This document shows positions 41,784-52,349 of a DNA stretch of 64,000 nt, in pieces; positions within the stretch are counted from its first letter, which is position 1, and every line of letters starts with the position of its first letter. Origin of the DNA: Nocardia tengchongensis (GTDB lineage: Bacteria > Actinomycetota > Actinomycetes > Mycobacteriales > Mycobacteriaceae). The notes beneath the pieces are model-generated. The model searched no databases, had not been told where the DNA came from, and saw only the letters and a program-made list of their open reading frames with translations. The position numbers and the translations under genes were made by a program. The stretch is from the NCBI RefSeq assembly GCF_018362975.1, contig NZ_CP074371.1:1-64000 (forward strand). Direction: 5' to 3'.

Positions 41784-42836
41784 ATGGTGCTGGTCCTCGG
41801 GGTGTCGGCGGGCGCTGCTGGCGCACGCGCCATGCTCACCCATTCCGACCAGCCGCACCTGCCTCCCATCGACCGTTGCCAGGTGGTGCGCCGCTCCAGG
41901 GGCGGCAGCATGGAAGAGGCGGTCTTCGAAGCCATCCGGCTGATGCGGAAGTCGGCGGCCAAGCGCGACGAGTTCATCACGGGTATCGCGGTGACCTGCC
42001 GCAGCGGCAATCACGCCGAGGCCATCCGCACCGCCGCCGGCCGCAATCGCCTCACCGTCATCGACGAGCCGGTCGCCCAGCTCAGATATCTCCGATTCAC
42101 CCGGAAGCTACCCAGCGAGGGTTCGGTCCTGCTGTACGACCTCGGCGCGTCCGGGCTGACCCTCACCCAGATCGACTGCCGCAACGACGCCGTCCTCGCC
42201 ACCAAGCGCAGCACCGTCGTGGGCGGCGACGGCCACGACGCCCTGCTGCGCTGGCTGCTCACCCGCGGCGGCGTGACCCTGGACCTGGCCGATACCCGCC
42301 GGCAGAAGGAGGCGCTGGCCTCCGAACGTGTGCTGGCCGTCTGCGACCCGATCTCGGGGCAGCGCATCGTGGTCACCCGCAGTGATTTCGCCGAACTGGT
42401 CGAGGCGGGCATCCACCACTCGGCCTCGTTCGTCCGGCACATGATCGACGAGACCGGCATCCGGCCTGCGGGCCTGGCCCTGCTGGGCGGCTGCACCCGC
42501 AACAAGAGCATCCGCGACGAGCTGAAGCAACAGCTGGGCTATCCGTTGATCTACGATCCCGAACCGGATTTCGTCTCCACCCGCGGCGCGGTCCTGCTGG
42601 CCGCCGAACGCCCCTCCGCCCGCAGCATCCGCAGCGTCCATCTGACACCGGGCGCGACCTGCCACGAGGTTCCCCCCTCCCCCGTCTCCCGCCGCAAACT
42701 CGTTGCCGCGGTGGCGGTTACCGCCACGCTCGGCGGCACCATCGTCGGCGGGCTGGCCATGAACCGGGACACCGGCGCCCACCCCGACGGCAAACCCCCG
42801 ACGGTCGAAGTCGTCGGCCCGCCCAAACACGGCTGA
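41784..42836 (+). CDS. Hsp70-like ATPase-domain protein with C-terminal membrane helix
   Basis: A 350-residue protein with an actin/Hsp70-like nucleotide-binding fold: VLVLGVSAGAAGARAML, the phosphate-2-like VLLYDLGASGLTLTQID, and the adenosine-type LALLGGCTRNKSIRDELKQQLG. There is no substrate-binding domain. Instead the ATPase part is followed by a basic stretch and one membrane helix near the end (about 312-330) and a short Pro-rich tail. This design occurs in mycobacterial and nocardial Hsp70-family proteins of unknown role. The start is uncertain (weak ribosome site). Confidence 0.75.
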   Translation: MVLVLGVSAGAAGARAMLTHSDQPHLPPIDRCQVVRRSRGGSMEEAVFEAIRLMRKSAAKRDEFITGIAVTCRSGNHAEAIRTAAGRNRLTVIDEPVAQLRYLRFTRKLPSEGSVLLYDLGASGLTLTQIDCRNDAVLATKRSTVVGGDGHDALLRWLLTRGGVTLDLADTRRQKEALASERVLAVCDPISGQRIVVTRSDFAELVEAGIHHSASFVRHMIDETGIRPAGLALLGGCTRNKSIRDELKQQLGYPLIYDPEPDFVSTRGAVLLAAERPSARSIRSVHLTPGATCHEVPPSPVSRRKLVAAVAVTATLGGTIVGGLAMNRDTGAHPDGKPPTVEVVGPPKHG

Positions 42837-42840
42837 TAGC

Positions 42841-42875
42841 GAAAGGGTTCGGAGACCATGTCTCCGAACCCTTTC
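42841..42875. terminator. Bidirectional terminator
   Basis: A perfect 15-bp stem (GAAAGGGTTCGGAGA and its complement) with a CCATG loop lies between the convergent Hsp70-like gene (stop 42836) and the enoyl-CoA hydratase gene (stop 42894). It can serve both strands. Confidence 0.8.
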
Positions 42876-42893
42876 AGCGAAAAGCCGATTCGC

Positions 42894-43670
42894 TCACTTG
42901 TTGGTGAAGTTCGCGGGGCGCTTCTCGACGAAGGCGGTCATGCCTTCCTTCTGGTCGTCGGTGGCGAACAGCGAGTGGAACACGCGACGCTCGAAGCGCA
43001 GGCCCTCGGTGAGGGTGGTCTCGAAGGAGCGGTCCACCGCTTCCTTGGCGATCATCACCGACGGCAGCGACATGGACGCGATGGTCTCGGCGACCTCCAT
43101 GGCGGTGGCGACCAGCTCGGCGGCCGGCACGATGCGCGAGACCAGGCCCGCGCGCTCGGCCTCCTCGGCGCCCATGTTGCGGCCGGTCAGGATCAGGTCC
43201 ATGGCCTTGGCCTTGCCGACGGCGCGGGTGAGGCGCTGCGAGCCGCCCATGCCGGGGATGACGCCGAGCTTGATCTCGGGCTGCCCGAACTTGGCGGTGT
43301 CGGCGGCGAGCAGCAGGTCGCACATCATGGCGAGTTCGCAGCCGCCGCCGAGGGCGTAGCCGGCGACCGCGGCGATCAGCGGCTTGCGGAAGGCGGCGAC
43401 GCGGTCCCAGCCACCGAAGTGGTCGGTCACGAACATGTCCATGTAGGACTTGGTCTGCATCTCCTTGATGTCCGCGCCGGCCGCGAAGGCCTTCTCGGAC
43501 CCGGTCAGCACGACCGCGCCGATCTCGTTGTCGTTCTCGAGCTCGTCGAGGGCCGCCGAGATGTCGCTCAGCACCTGCGAGTTCAGCGCGTTCAGGGCCT
43601 TCGGCCGGTTGAGCGTGATGAGGGCGACGCGGCCCTTGCGCTCCAGCAGAATGGTCTCGAAGTCGGTCAC
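42894..43670 (-). CDS. Enoyl-CoA hydratase (crotonase family)
   Basis: A 258-residue enoyl-CoA hydratase. The oxyanion-hole segments are [14 protein letters not shown] and [16 protein letters not shown]; the catalytic acidic region is [20 protein letters not shown]. In valine degradation this enzyme would hydrate methacrylyl-CoA to 3-hydroxyisobutyryl-CoA, between the dehydrogenase and the hydrolase encoded upstream. It is the last gene of the operon; its GTG overlaps the mmsB stop (GTGA). Confidence 0.94.
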   Translation of the reverse strand: MTDFETILLERKGRVALITLNRPKALNALNSQVLSDISAALDELENDNEIGAVVLTGSEKAFAAGADIKEMQTKSYMDMFVTDHFGGWDRVAAFRKPLIAAVAGYALGGGCELAMMCDLLLAADTAKFGQPEIKLGVIPGMGGSQRLTRAVGKAKAMDLILTGRNMGAEEAERAGLVSRIVPAAELVATAMEVAETIASMSLPSVMIAKEAVDRSFETTLTEGLRFERRVFHSLFATDDQKEGMTAFVEKRPANFTNK

Positions 43671-44572
43671 GCCGTCTCTCCCTCAGATCGCTTGCGGATA
43701 TCGGTGACGATAGCCGAGAAGTCCTTGCCCGCTTCTTCCTGGTTGAAGCGGGTGTAGATCTCCGCCGCCAGCTGCCCGATCTGCCCGTCGACGCCGTTGG
43801 CGCGCAGCGCGTCGGCCGCGAGCCCCAGGTCCTTGGACATGAGCGCGGTCGCGAAGCCCGGCTGGTAGTCGTTGTTGGCGGGGCTGGCCGGAACCGGTCC
43901 CGGCACCGGGCAATACGAGGTCAGCGCCCACGACTGCCCCGACGCGGTGGACACCACGTCGAAGAACTTGTCGTGGGTCAGGCCCAGCTTCTCGCCCAGC
44001 ACGATGGCCTCGGACAGTCCGATCATGGAGATGCCCAGCAGCATGTTGTTGCAGATCTTGGCGGCCTGGCCGACGCCCGCGCCACCGCAGTGCACGACCT
44101 TGCCGCCCATCACCTCGAGCAGCGGCAGCGCCGCGGCGAAGTCGGCGTCCGCGCCGCCCACCATGAAGGTGAGGGTGCCCGCCGCCGCGCCCGCCACGCC
44201 ACCGGAGACCGGCGCGTCGAGGGCCTGATGTCCGGCTGCCACAGCGAGTTCCGCGGCCTGCTTGGCGTCGCCGACGTCGATGGTGGAGCAGTCGACGAAC
44301 AGGGTGCCCGGCTTGGCGGCCGGCAGGATGTCGCCGTAGAGGTCGAGCACGATGCGGCCGTTGGGCAGCATGGTGATCACGATGTCGGAGGCCGAGACCG
44401 CTTCCGCGGCGGTGGCGACCACGGTCGCGCCGTCGCGGCGGGCCTGGTCCTGCGCGGCGGGCACGGGGTCGAAGGCGAGGACGTCGTATCCGGCCCGGAC
44501 CAGGTTGGCGGCCATCGGCCCGCCCATGTGGCCGAGTCCGAGGAACGCGACCTTGGTGTTGTTGCTCATCAT
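43667..44572 (-). CDS. mmsB: 3-hydroxyisobutyrate dehydrogenase
   Basis: Oxidises 3-hydroxyisobutyrate to methylmalonate semialdehyde with NAD+. The 301-residue protein shows the nucleotide motif [15 protein letters not shown], the substrate motif [22 protein letters not shown] and the catalytic Lys in [11 protein letters not shown]. The ATG at 44572 overlaps the hydrolase stop; a second ATG follows at once. Its product is the substrate of MmsA, encoded at the head of the operon. Confidence 0.95.
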   Translation of the reverse strand: MMSNNTKVAFLGLGHMGGPMAANLVRAGYDVLAFDPVPAAQDQARRDGATVVATAAEAVSASDIVITMLPNGRIVLDLYGDILPAAKPGTLFVDCSTIDVGDAKQAAELAVAAGHQALDAPVSGGVAGAAAGTLTFMVGGADADFAAALPLLEVMGGKVVHCGGAGVGQAAKICNNMLLGISMIGLSEAIVLGEKLGLTHDKFFDVVSTASGQSWALTSYCPVPGPVPASPANNDYQPGFATALMSKDLGLAADALRANGVDGQIGQLAAEIYTRFNQEEAGKDFSAIVTDIRKRSEGETA

Positions 44573-45735
44573 TCGTCCTTAGCTGCGGCCAAACCCAATT
44601 CGCGATCGCCGAGCGCGCCGAAGTAGGCGTCCACGTCGGCGTCGGTGACGTCCGCCAGGGTGGCGGGCGACCACTGCGGGTTGCGGTCCTTGTCGATGAC
44701 CTGGGCGCGAATGCCTTCCACCAGGTCGTGGGTGTTGAGGGCGGCGACGGAGACCCGGTATTCCTGGTCCAGCGCCTGCTCGAGGTCGGCGGCCCGGCGC
44801 GCGTCGCGCAGCGAGCGCAGCGTGACCTTCAGCGCCACCGGCGATTTCGACAGCACGTCGGCGGCGGCCTTGGCGGCCTCGCCGCGGCCGTCGATCTCGA
44901 GCCGGTGCACGATCTCCTCGACGGTGTCGGCGCTGTAGCAGGAGTCGATCCAGTCCTGCTGGGCCACGAACTCCGAAACCGGTGCGGGCTGCGCGAATTT
45001 CGCGATGGCCACCTCGACGTCGCTGCTGGCCAGCGCCTCCAGCAGCGCGGGCAGGTGCTCCGAGGGCACGAAGTGGTCGGCGAAACCGGCCGCGATGGCG
45101 TCGCCGGCGGACATGCGCGCGGTGGTGAGCGCGATGTGGGTGCCGATCTCGCCGGGCGCGTGCGCCAGCAGCCAGGTGCCGCCGACGTCGGGGATGAAGC
45201 CGATGCCGGTCTCGGGCATGCCGACCATGGACCGCTCGGTCACGATGCGGTGCGAGGCGTGGCCGGACAGTCCGACGCCGCCGCCCATCACGATGCCGTC
45301 CATGACCGCGACGTACGGCTTAGGGTAGCGCTTGATCAGGGCGTTGAGGATGTACTCGTCGCGCCAGAACTTGCCGCTGGGCGAGTCGGTCGCGACCTGC
45401 GGCGAATCACCCTGTGCCACCGTGGCCTTGGCATCGTTGTGGATGGCGACGATGTCGCCGCCCGCGCACAGCCCGCGTTCGCCCGCGCCGGTGAGCACCA
45501 CCGCGCGCACCGCGTCGTCGTCCGCCCAGGCCCGCAGCGCGTCCAGGATGGTCAGCGCCATGGGGTGGTTGAGCGCGTTGATGGCCCGCGGCCGGTTCAG
45601 CGTGATCAGACCGAGCCCGTCGCGCGTCTCGATCAGAACCTCGGGTTCTTTCGCCTGCTCGCTCATGCCTCCGCTTCGCTCCGGCACGACCGAGGGCTCG
45701 GCTGTGCCCAATTGCCGCTCGCTGCGCTCGCTCAT
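44569..45735 (-). CDS. 3-hydroxyisobutyryl-CoA hydrolase (crotonase family)
   Basis: Releases 3-hydroxyisobutyrate from its CoA ester in valine breakdown. The core matches HIBYL-CoA hydrolases: GAGERGLCAGGDIVAIH, the YPKPYVAVMDGIVMGGGVGLSGH oxyanion region, MPETGIGFIPDVGGTW and a long helical C-terminus. ATG at 45735 overlaps the dehydrogenase stop (ATGA) with GGAG just upstream and gives 388 residues. An ATG at 45666 (365 residues) fits the family length better; the 23 extra residues translate a GAGCGCAGCGAG-type spacer. Both starts are possible. Confidence 0.92.
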   Translation of the reverse strand: MSERSERQLGTAEPSVVPERSGGMSEQAKEPEVLIETRDGLGLITLNRPRAINALNHPMALTILDALRAWADDDAVRAVVLTGAGERGLCAGGDIVAIHNDAKATVAQGDSPQVATDSPSGKFWRDEYILNALIKRYPKPYVAVMDGIVMGGGVGLSGHASHRIVTERSMVGMPETGIGFIPDVGGTWLLAHAPGEIGTHIALTTARMSAGDAIAAGFADHFVPSEHLPALLEALASSDVEVAIAKFAQPAPVSEFVAQQDWIDSCYSADTVEEIVHRLEIDGRGEAAKAAADVLSKSPVALKVTLRSLRDARRAADLEQALDQEYRVSVAALNTHDLVEGIRAQVIDKDRNPQWSPATLADVTDADVDAYFGALGDRELGLAAAKDE

Positions 45736-46871
45736 GCTGCTCCTACCACCGAGCGGGCGACGACCACCCGCATGATTTCGTTCGTGCCCTCGAGGATCTG
45801 ATGCACCCGCAGGTCGCGGACGATCTTCTCGATGCCGTATTCGGCCAGGTAACCGTAGCCACCGTGGAGCTGCAGGGCCTTGTTGGCCACCTCGAACCCG
45901 GCGTCGGTGGCGAACCGCTTGGCCATGGCGCACAGCTCCACCTTGTCGGGGGCGTCGGCGTCCAGGGCGGCCGCGGCGCGCCACAGCAGGGTGCGGGCGG
46001 CCTCCAGGGAGGTCCGCATGTCGGCCAGCTCGAACTGCAGGGCGGTGTTGTCGAGCAGTCGCGAGCCGAAGGCCTTGCGCTGGGCCAGGTACGCGACGGT
46101 GCGGTCCAGCGCGGCCTGCGCGCCGCCCATCGAGCAGGCGGCGATATTGAGCCGTCCGCCGTTGAGCCCGTTCATGGCGATGCGGAAGCCGTCGCCCTCG
46201 GAGCCGAGCAGGTTGGCGGCCGGCACCCGGGCGTCCTCGAGGATGACCTGCCGGGTGGGCTGGGCGTTCCAGCCCATCTTCCGCTCGTTCGGCCCGACCG
46301 AGAGCCCCGGTGTGTCCGCGGGGACGATGAGTGCCGAAATGCCGCGTGCGCCTTCGGCTCCGGTGCGGACCATCATGACGTAGACGTCGTTGGCCCCGGC
46401 TCCGGAGATGAACTGCTTGGCGCCGTTGAGGATGTAGTCGTCGCCGTCGCGAACGGCCTTGGTGCTCAAGGCCGCCGCGTCGGAGCCGACGCCCGGCTCG
46501 GTCAGCGCGTAGGACGCCAGCAGATCCATGGAGGTCAGGCCCGGCAGCCACCGATTGCGTTGCGTCTCATCGCCGTAGGTGTCGATCATCCACGTCGCCA
46601 TGTTGTGGATGGAGATGTAGGCGGCGACCGACGGGCAGCCCGTGGCGAGCTGCTCGAAGATGCGCACCGCGTCCAGCCGCCGCAGCTGCGAGCCGCCCAC
46701 GTCCTCGCGCACGTAGATGCCGCCCAGGCCGAGCGAGCCCGCCTTGCGCAGCACGTCCACCGGGAAGTGCTTGCGCTCGTCCCATTCCAGGGCATTGGGC
46801 GCGAGCAGCTCGTCGGCGAAGGAGCGGGCGGTCTCGACGATCGCCTTCTCGTCCTCGTCCAGTACGAACAT
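45732..46871 (-). CDS. Acyl-CoA dehydrogenase, probable isobutyryl-CoA dehydrogenase
   Basis: A 379-residue flavoenzyme that should oxidise isobutyryl-CoA to methacrylyl-CoA. FAD and substrate segments are [26 protein letters not shown], and the C-terminal [17 protein letters not shown], which places the catalytic Glu in the usual short-chain position. ATG at 46871 lies five bases after the mmsA stop. Substrate specificity is inferred from the operon; homologue FadE9 in M. tuberculosis has the same neighbour. Confidence 0.93.
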   Translation of the reverse strand: MFVLDEDEKAIVETARSFADELLAPNALEWDERKHFPVDVLRKAGSLGLGGIYVREDVGGSQLRRLDAVRIFEQLATGCPSVAAYISIHNMATWMIDTYGDETQRNRWLPGLTSMDLLASYALTEPGVGSDAAALSTKAVRDGDDYILNGAKQFISGAGANDVYVMMVRTGAEGARGISALIVPADTPGLSVGPNERKMGWNAQPTRQVILEDARVPAANLLGSEGDGFRIAMNGLNGGRLNIAACSMGGAQAALDRTVAYLAQRKAFGSRLLDNTALQFELADMRTSLEAARTLLWRAAAALDADAPDKVELCAMAKRFATDAGFEVANKALQLHGGYGYLAEYGIEKIVRDLRVHQILEGTNEIMRVVVARSVVGAA

Positions 46872-46876
46872 CAGCG

Positions 46877-48376
46877 TCAGTCCATGGTCGGGATGACGAA
46901 GGCGTTGGACTCCTTCTGCCCCGCGGGCCAGCGCTGCGTCACCGTCTTGGTCTTGGTATAGAAGCGGATCGAGTCCGGGCCGTGCTGGTTGAGGTCGCCG
47001 AAACCGGACCGCTTCCAGCCGCCGAAGGTGTGGTACGCGATCGGCACCGGGATCGGGACGTTGATGCCGACCATGCCGACCTGCACGCGCGCCGCGAAGT
47101 CGCGGGCGGTATCGCCGTCGCGGGTGAAGATGGCGACACCGTTGCCGTATTCGTGCTCGTTGGGCAGGCGCAGCGCCTCTTCGTAGTCCTTGGCGCGCAC
47201 CAGTGCCAGCACCGGGCCGAAGATCTCTTCCTTGTAGATCCGCATCTCGGGGGTGACGCGGTCGAACAGCGAAGCGCCGGCGAAGAATCCGTCTTCGCCG
47301 CCCTCGACCACCAGGCCGCGGCCGTCGATGACGAGCTCGGCGCCCTCGTCGACGCCGATCTGCACGTAGCTGTTCACGCGGTCGACGCCGTCGCGGCCGA
47401 CCAGCGGGCCGAAGTCGGCGCCCGGGTCGTCGGAGAGGCCGACGTTCAGCTTGCCGATGCGCTCGACGAGCTTGGCGCGCAGCCGATCCGCGGTCTCCTC
47501 GCCGACCGGGACCGCGACCGAGATGGCCATGCAACGCTCGCCCGCGGAGCCGTAGCCCGCGCCGATCAGCTGGTCGGCCACGTCGTCGAGGTCGGCGTCG
47601 GGCATCACGATGGCGTGGTTCTTGGCGCCGCCGAAGCACTGGGCGCGCTTGCCGTTGGCGGAGGCGGTCTCGTAGATGTACTGCGCGATCGGGGTGGAGC
47701 CGACGAAGCCGACGGCCTTGATCCGCTCGTCGTGCAGCAGCGTGTCCACGGCCTCCTTGTCGCCGTTGACGACGTTGAAGATGCCCGCGGGGCCGCCGGC
47801 CTCGAGGAACAGCTCGGCCAGTCGCAGCGGCACCGAGGGGTCGCGCTCGGAAGGCTTGAGGACGAAGGCATTACCGCAGGCCAGCGCCGGACCGGCCTTC
47901 CACAGCGGGATCATGGCCGGGAAGTTGAAGGGGGTGATGCCCGCGACCACGCCCAGCGGCTGCCGCATGGAGTAGACGTCGATGCCGGTGCCGGCGCTCT
48001 CGGTGTACTCGCCCTTGAGCAGATGCGGGATGCCGCAGGCGAATTCGATGACCTCGAGGCCGCGCTGGATGTCGCCCTTGGCGTCGGGGATGGTCTTGCC
48101 GTGCTCGCTGGACAGCAGCGCGGCCAGCGAGTCCATCTCGTCCTGCACCAGGGTCAGGAACTTCATCAGCACGCGGGCCCGCTTCTGCGGGTTGGTGGCG
48201 GCCCAGCCGGGCTGCGCGGCGGCCGCGTTGGCGATGACCGCCTCGACCTCACTCTTGCTCGCCAGCGGGACCCGCGCCTGGACCTCGCCGGTGCTCGGGT
48301 TGAAGACATCCCCGAACTTGCCGGAAGTTCCCTCTACGTGCTTGCCGTCGATGAAGTGAGTCAGTTCGCGAACCAT
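46877..48376 (-). CDS. mmsA: CoA-acylating methylmalonate-semialdehyde dehydrogenase
   Basis: Converts methylmalonate semialdehyde and CoA to propionyl-CoA with NAD+, the last step of valine degradation. The 499-residue aldehyde dehydrogenase has [20 protein letters not shown], the NAD motif [12 protein letters not shown] and the catalytic Cys in [14 protein letters not shown] at 48376 ([11 protein letters not shown]) is preferred to one ten codons upstream. First gene of the operon, divergent from icmF across 123 bp. Confidence 0.96.
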   Translation of the reverse strand: MVRELTHFIDGKHVEGTSGKFGDVFNPSTGEVQARVPLASKSEVEAVIANAAAAQPGWAATNPQKRARVLMKFLTLVQDEMDSLAALLSSEHGKTIPDAKGDIQRGLEVIEFACGIPHLLKGEYTESAGTGIDVYSMRQPLGVVAGITPFNFPAMIPLWKAGPALACGNAFVLKPSERDPSVPLRLAELFLEAGGPAGIFNVVNGDKEAVDTLLHDERIKAVGFVGSTPIAQYIYETASANGKRAQCFGGAKNHAIVMPDADLDDVADQLIGAGYGSAGERCMAISVAVPVGEETADRLRAKLVERIGKLNVGLSDDPGADFGPLVGRDGVDRVNSYVQIGVDEGAELVIDGRGLVVEGGEDGFFAGASLFDRVTPEMRIYKEEIFGPVLALVRAKDYEEALRLPNEHEYGNGVAIFTRDGDTARDFAARVQVGMVGINVPIPVPIAYHTFGGWKRSGFGDLNQHGPDSIRFYTKTKTVTQRWPAGQKESNAFVIPTMD

Positions 48377-48432
48377 GCCAGTCCTGTCTCGAAGCTTGCG
48401 CGCCATTTGCGCGGTATGTGGCGATCCTATAG

Positions 48433-48463
48433 TTGGACATCCAAGTATTGGTTGTGGGATAAT
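48433..48463. promoter_or_regulatory. Palindromic operator and promoter between mmsA and icmF
   Basis: TTGGACATCCAA (48433-48444) is a 12-bp inverted repeat lying between the two divergent starts. On the plus strand a -10-like GATAAT (48458-48463) follows, with the left TTGGAC as a possible -35 at a long 19-base spacing. A regulator bound here could control both valine degradation and IcmF. No regulator gene is adjacent. Confidence 0.5.
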
Positions 48464-48499
48464 TCACAGCACCTACAGGCTCTCCGTGCGGAGGATGGC

Positions 48500-51400
48500 A
48501 TGCCCGATTTGCATGTCCCGGTCAATCCAGTGCGGTTCGTAACCGCCGCTGCGCTCTTCGATGGCCATGACGCGGCCATCAACATCATGCGAAGAATCCT
48601 CCAGGCGCAGGGGGCCGAGGTGATTCATCTAGGGCATAACCGCGCGGTCCAGGAAGTCGTGGACGCGGCCGTCACCGAGGACGTGCAGGGGTCGCGGTCA
48701 GCTCGTATCAGGGCGGGCACATCGAGTACTTCGAGTATCTGGCGCAGGCGTTGAAGGAGGCCGGGGCCGGGCACGTGCAGATCTTCGGCGGGGGCGGCGG
48801 GGTGATCATTCCCGAGGAGATCGAGCGGCTGGCGGCGTCGGGGTGACCATCTTCTCGCCCGAGGACGGGCAGCGGCTCGGGCTGCCGGGGATGATCAATC
48901 GGCTGATCTCGGCGTGCGACGTGGATCTTTCGCAGACACCCGCGGCGGTGGAGGCGGTACTGAGCGGGGATCGGGCAGCGCTGGCGCGCACGCTCACCTG
49001 CCTGCAGCAGGGGACGTTGCCGGAGGGCGATCTCGCGGCGTTGAGAGGTGCGGCGGCCGCGCGGCAGGTGCCGGTGCTCGGCATCACCGGGACCGGCGGC
49101 TCCGGAAAGTCCTCGCTCACAGACGAACTCGTGCGACGGCTGCGCACCGATCAGCAGGACAAGCTGCGGGTCGCGATCTTGGCGGTCGACCCGACCCGGC
49201 GGCGCGGCGGCGGCGCGCTGCTCGGCGACCGGATCCGGATGAACGCCCTCGACGGGGAGCGCGTCTACTTCCGCTCCCTGGCCACCCGGGGCGAGCGCGA
49301 GTTGCCGAACAATATCGACGCCATGGTGATCGCCTGCAAGGCGGCGGGATTCGATCTGGTCGTGCTGGAGACCCCCGGCATCGGGCAGGGCGACGCGGCC
49401 ATCGCCGAGCACGTGGACGTGTCGCTCTATGTGATGACGCCCGAGTTCGGCGCGGCCTCCCAGCTCGAGAAGATCGACATGCTCGATTACGCGGATGTGG
49501 TGGCCATCAACAAGTTCGAGCGACGCGGGGGTGAGGACGCGCTCCGCGACGTGTCGCGGCAGCTGGTGCGCAATCGCGAGGACTTCCACGCCATGCCCGA
49601 GGATATGCCGGTATTCGGCACCAGCGCGGCCACTTTCAACGATGACGGGGTGACGGCCCTCTACCAGCACCTGAGCGGGTTGCTGGCCGCGCGGGGACTG
49701 CCGTTACAGGAAGGCGTGCTGCCCCGCGTCGAGACCCGGGCGTCCACCCGGTTCGCGCAGATCATTCCGCCCGCGCGAGTGCGCTACCTGGCCGAGATCG
49801 CCGAGACGGTCCGGGATTATCACGCGGACACCGAGCGGCAGATCGCGGCCGCGCAGCGGGTGCAGCGTCTGGAGCAGGTGCTCGCGGAACTCGCTCCCCC
49901 AGCGGCACCCGCGGACGGACGGAGGTGGCCGCCCTGCTCGCCGATGCCGAGCGGGCGCTCGCGCCGGAGAACGCCGCCCTGCTGGCGGATTGGCCCGCCG
50001 TGGCGGAGTCCTATCGCGGCGAGGAGCAGGTGGTGCGGGTCCGCGATCGGGAACTGCGCACGGCCCTGCGCCGGGAAACCCTGTCCGGCAGTTCGATTCC
50101 CCGGGTGGCGCTGCCCCGGTTCACCGATCACGGTGAGCTGCTGCGGTTCCTGCGGGCGGAGCATCTGCCGGGGCGGTTCCCGTTCACCGCCGGGGTGTTC
50201 CCGTTCAAGCGGGACAACGAGGATCCGGCGCGCATGTTCGCCGGTGAGGGCGATGCCTTCCGCACCAATCGGCGGTTCCGGGTGCTGTCCGAACATGCCG
50301 AGGCCAAACGGCTTTCCACCGCATTCGACTCGGTGACGCTGTACGGGCACGATCCGGCCGAACGGCCCGACATCTACGGCAAGGTCGGCACCTCCGGGGT
50401 CTCCATCGCCACGCTGGACGATATGAAGGCGCTCTACGCCGGATTCGATCTGGACGCGCCCAGCACCTCGGTGTCGATGACCATCAATGGTCCCGCCCCG
50501 ACCATCCTGGCCTACTACCTCAATGCCGCCATCGATCAAGCGCGGGAGCAGTTCTCGGCCGAGCAGGGCCGCGAGCCCACCGACGCGGAGGCCGCGGACC
50601 TGCGCGCCCGCACCCTCGCCACGGTGCGCGGCACCGTGCAGGCCGACATTCTCAAGGAGGATCAGGGCCAGAACACCTGCATCTTCTCCACCGAGTTCAG
50701 CCTGCGGATGATGGCCGACATCCAGGAGTGGTTCGTGCGCAACGGCGTTCGCAACTTCTACTCGGTGTCGATCTCCGGCTATCACATCGCCGAGGCCGGG
50801 GCGAACCCGATCAGCCAGCTGGCCTTCACCCTCGCCAACGGCTTCACCTATGTGGAGGCGTATCTGGCGCGCGGCATGGACATCGACGATTTCGCGCCCA
50901 ACCTGTCGTTCTTCTTCTCCAACGGCATGGACGCCGAGTACTCGGTGATCGGCCGGGTGGCGCGGCGGATCTGGGCGATCGCCATGCGCGACAAGTACGG
51001 GGCCGGCGAGCGGTCGCAGAAGCTCAAGTACCACGTGCAGACCTCCGGGCGGTCGCTGCACGCGCAGGAGATGAGCTTCAACGACATTCGCACCACCCTG
51101 CAGGCGCTGACCGCGATCTACGACAACTGCAACAGCCTGCACACCAACGCCTACGACGAGGCGGTGACCACGCCCACCGAGGAGTCGGTGCGCCGCGCCC
51201 TGGCCATCCAGCTCATCATCAACCGGGAGTGGGGCCTGGCGATGAACGAGAATCCGCTGCAGGGCAGCTTCGTCATCGACGAACTCACCGATCTGGTGGA
51301 GGAGGCGGTGCTGCGGGAGTTCGAGCGGATCAGCGAACGCGGCGGCGTGCTGGGCGCGATGGAGACCGGGTATCAGCGCGGCCGGATCCAGGACGAGTCC

Positions 51401-51724
51401 ATGCTCTACGAACGCCGCAAGCACGACGGCAGCCTGCCGCTGATCGGTGTCAACACCTTCCGCAATCCTCAGGAGGAAGAGCACCGGGTGCTGGAATTGG
51501 CGCGCGGTACCGAAGCGGAAAAACAGTCTCAGCTGCAACGAGTCCGCGAATTCACCGAACGGCATCGCGACGAGGCGCCGGAAGCGCTGGACCGGCTGGC
51601 GGCGGCCGCGGCGAGTGACGACAATGCCTTCGAGGCGCTGATGGACGCGGCCCGTGTCTGCACTCTTCAGCAGGTCACGGACACGTTCTTCACCGTGGGC
51701 GGCCAGTATCGACGGAATGTCTGA
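48500..51724 (+). pseudogene. icmF: Fused isobutyryl-CoA mutase IcmF, interrupted by three frameshifts
   Basis: Adenosylcobalamin enzyme interconverting isobutyryl-CoA and n-butyryl-CoA. In order: a B12-binding domain ([16 protein letters not shown]), a MeaB-like G-protein domain (P-loop GITGTGGSGKSS at about 49082-49117) and the mutase domain (from about 50000; [35 protein letters not shown], end [11 protein letters not shown]). ATG 48500 has GGAGG five bases upstream. Three -1 shifts break it: at the G run 48688-48691 (one more G restores [10 protein letters not shown]), at the G run 48840-48843 (otherwise an early TGA) and in the linker near 49897-49930, where one more C in the C5 run also restores the frame. 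Corrected length is about 1075 residues, normal for IcmF. Confidence 0.9.
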
Positions 51725-51830
51725 CCAAAACTGTCTCCGTTCAATTTTCAGGTGCGCGCCAATTTCCGATCGGCAGCAATTTCTCGGCTATACCTGAAAT
51801 TGTTCGTCCGATCGGAAGACAGGAACCCCC

Positions 51831-52178
51831 ATGACGCGTCATTCCATCAAGAGAACCACCGCCGGGCTGCTCGCCGCGGCACTTCCCCTGGTCGCCGCCG
51901 CGACCCTGTTCGCGGGCACGGCCTCGGCCGAGTCCACCGCCGGAGTCCCGCTCGAGCCGGTGGCCACCAACCCCGGCGCCCAGTTCCCCGACCCGGCGCT
52001 GAACGGCGCGGCGGCCGGCGCTCTCACCGGCAGCGCGGGCGGCGCGGCGCTCGGCTCGGTGGTCGGGTCCATCCCCGGCGCGCTGGGCGGCTCCGCACTC
52101 GGCGCCCTGATCGGCGGCGGCATCGGCGTGCTGGTCGGCATCCTGGCCCCCGACGCCATCCCGCAGGTCCTGCCGTGA
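51831..52178 (+). CDS. Small secreted glycine-rich protein
   Basis: A 115-residue protein with a signal peptide (residues 1-33, cleavage near ASA-EST) and a mature part with repeated small-residue stretches (GAAAGALTGSAGGAALGSVVGS, then GGSALGALIGGGIGVLVG), resembling glycine-zipper helices that pack in membranes. Common in Nocardia, function unknown. It stands between icmF and the amidohydrolase gene. The 106 bases upstream contain an imperfect inverted repeat (CAATTTTCAGGT at 51742, ACCTGAAATTG at 51792). Confidence 0.75.
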   Translation: MTRHSIKRTTAGLLAAALPLVAAATLFAGTASAESTAGVPLEPVATNPGAQFPDPALNGAAAGALTGSAGGAALGSVVGSIPGALGGSALGALIGGGIGVLVGILAPDAIPQVLP

Positions 52179-52206
52179 TGTCCGCCTAGCCGTCCTCGAT
52201 CGGTCT

Positions 52207-52236
52207 GTGCCGCGTCCACCTCGCCGGGCGCGGCAC
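52207..52236 (+). terminator. Hairpin after the glycine-rich protein gene
   Basis: GTGCCGCG and CGCGGCAC form an 8-bp stem around a 14-base loop, starting 28 bases after the stop. Likely terminator, no T-run. Confidence 0.5.
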
Positions 52237-52349
52237 AACTGTGTATTGGGGAAGCCACCACCGGGATGTGGCATGACCGAATTGACGGACCCCGCGGCGG
52301 GTGATCGTGGAACAATTCGGGCAGGCGAACCCCGGATGGAAGGCAGCTC

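Noticed and set aside
45732..47639. 635-codon frame joining the acyl-CoA dehydrogenase to upstream sequence
   Set aside because: The part before 46871 is an out-of-phase reading of mmsA, made of Arg/Gly/Asp-rich residues; the dehydrogenase has its own ATG five bases after the mmsA stop.
46982..48754. 590-codon plus-strand frame ending in the IcmF B12 domain
   Set aside because: Only the part after 48500 is real (IcmF start with GGAGG); the rest is antisense to mmsA.
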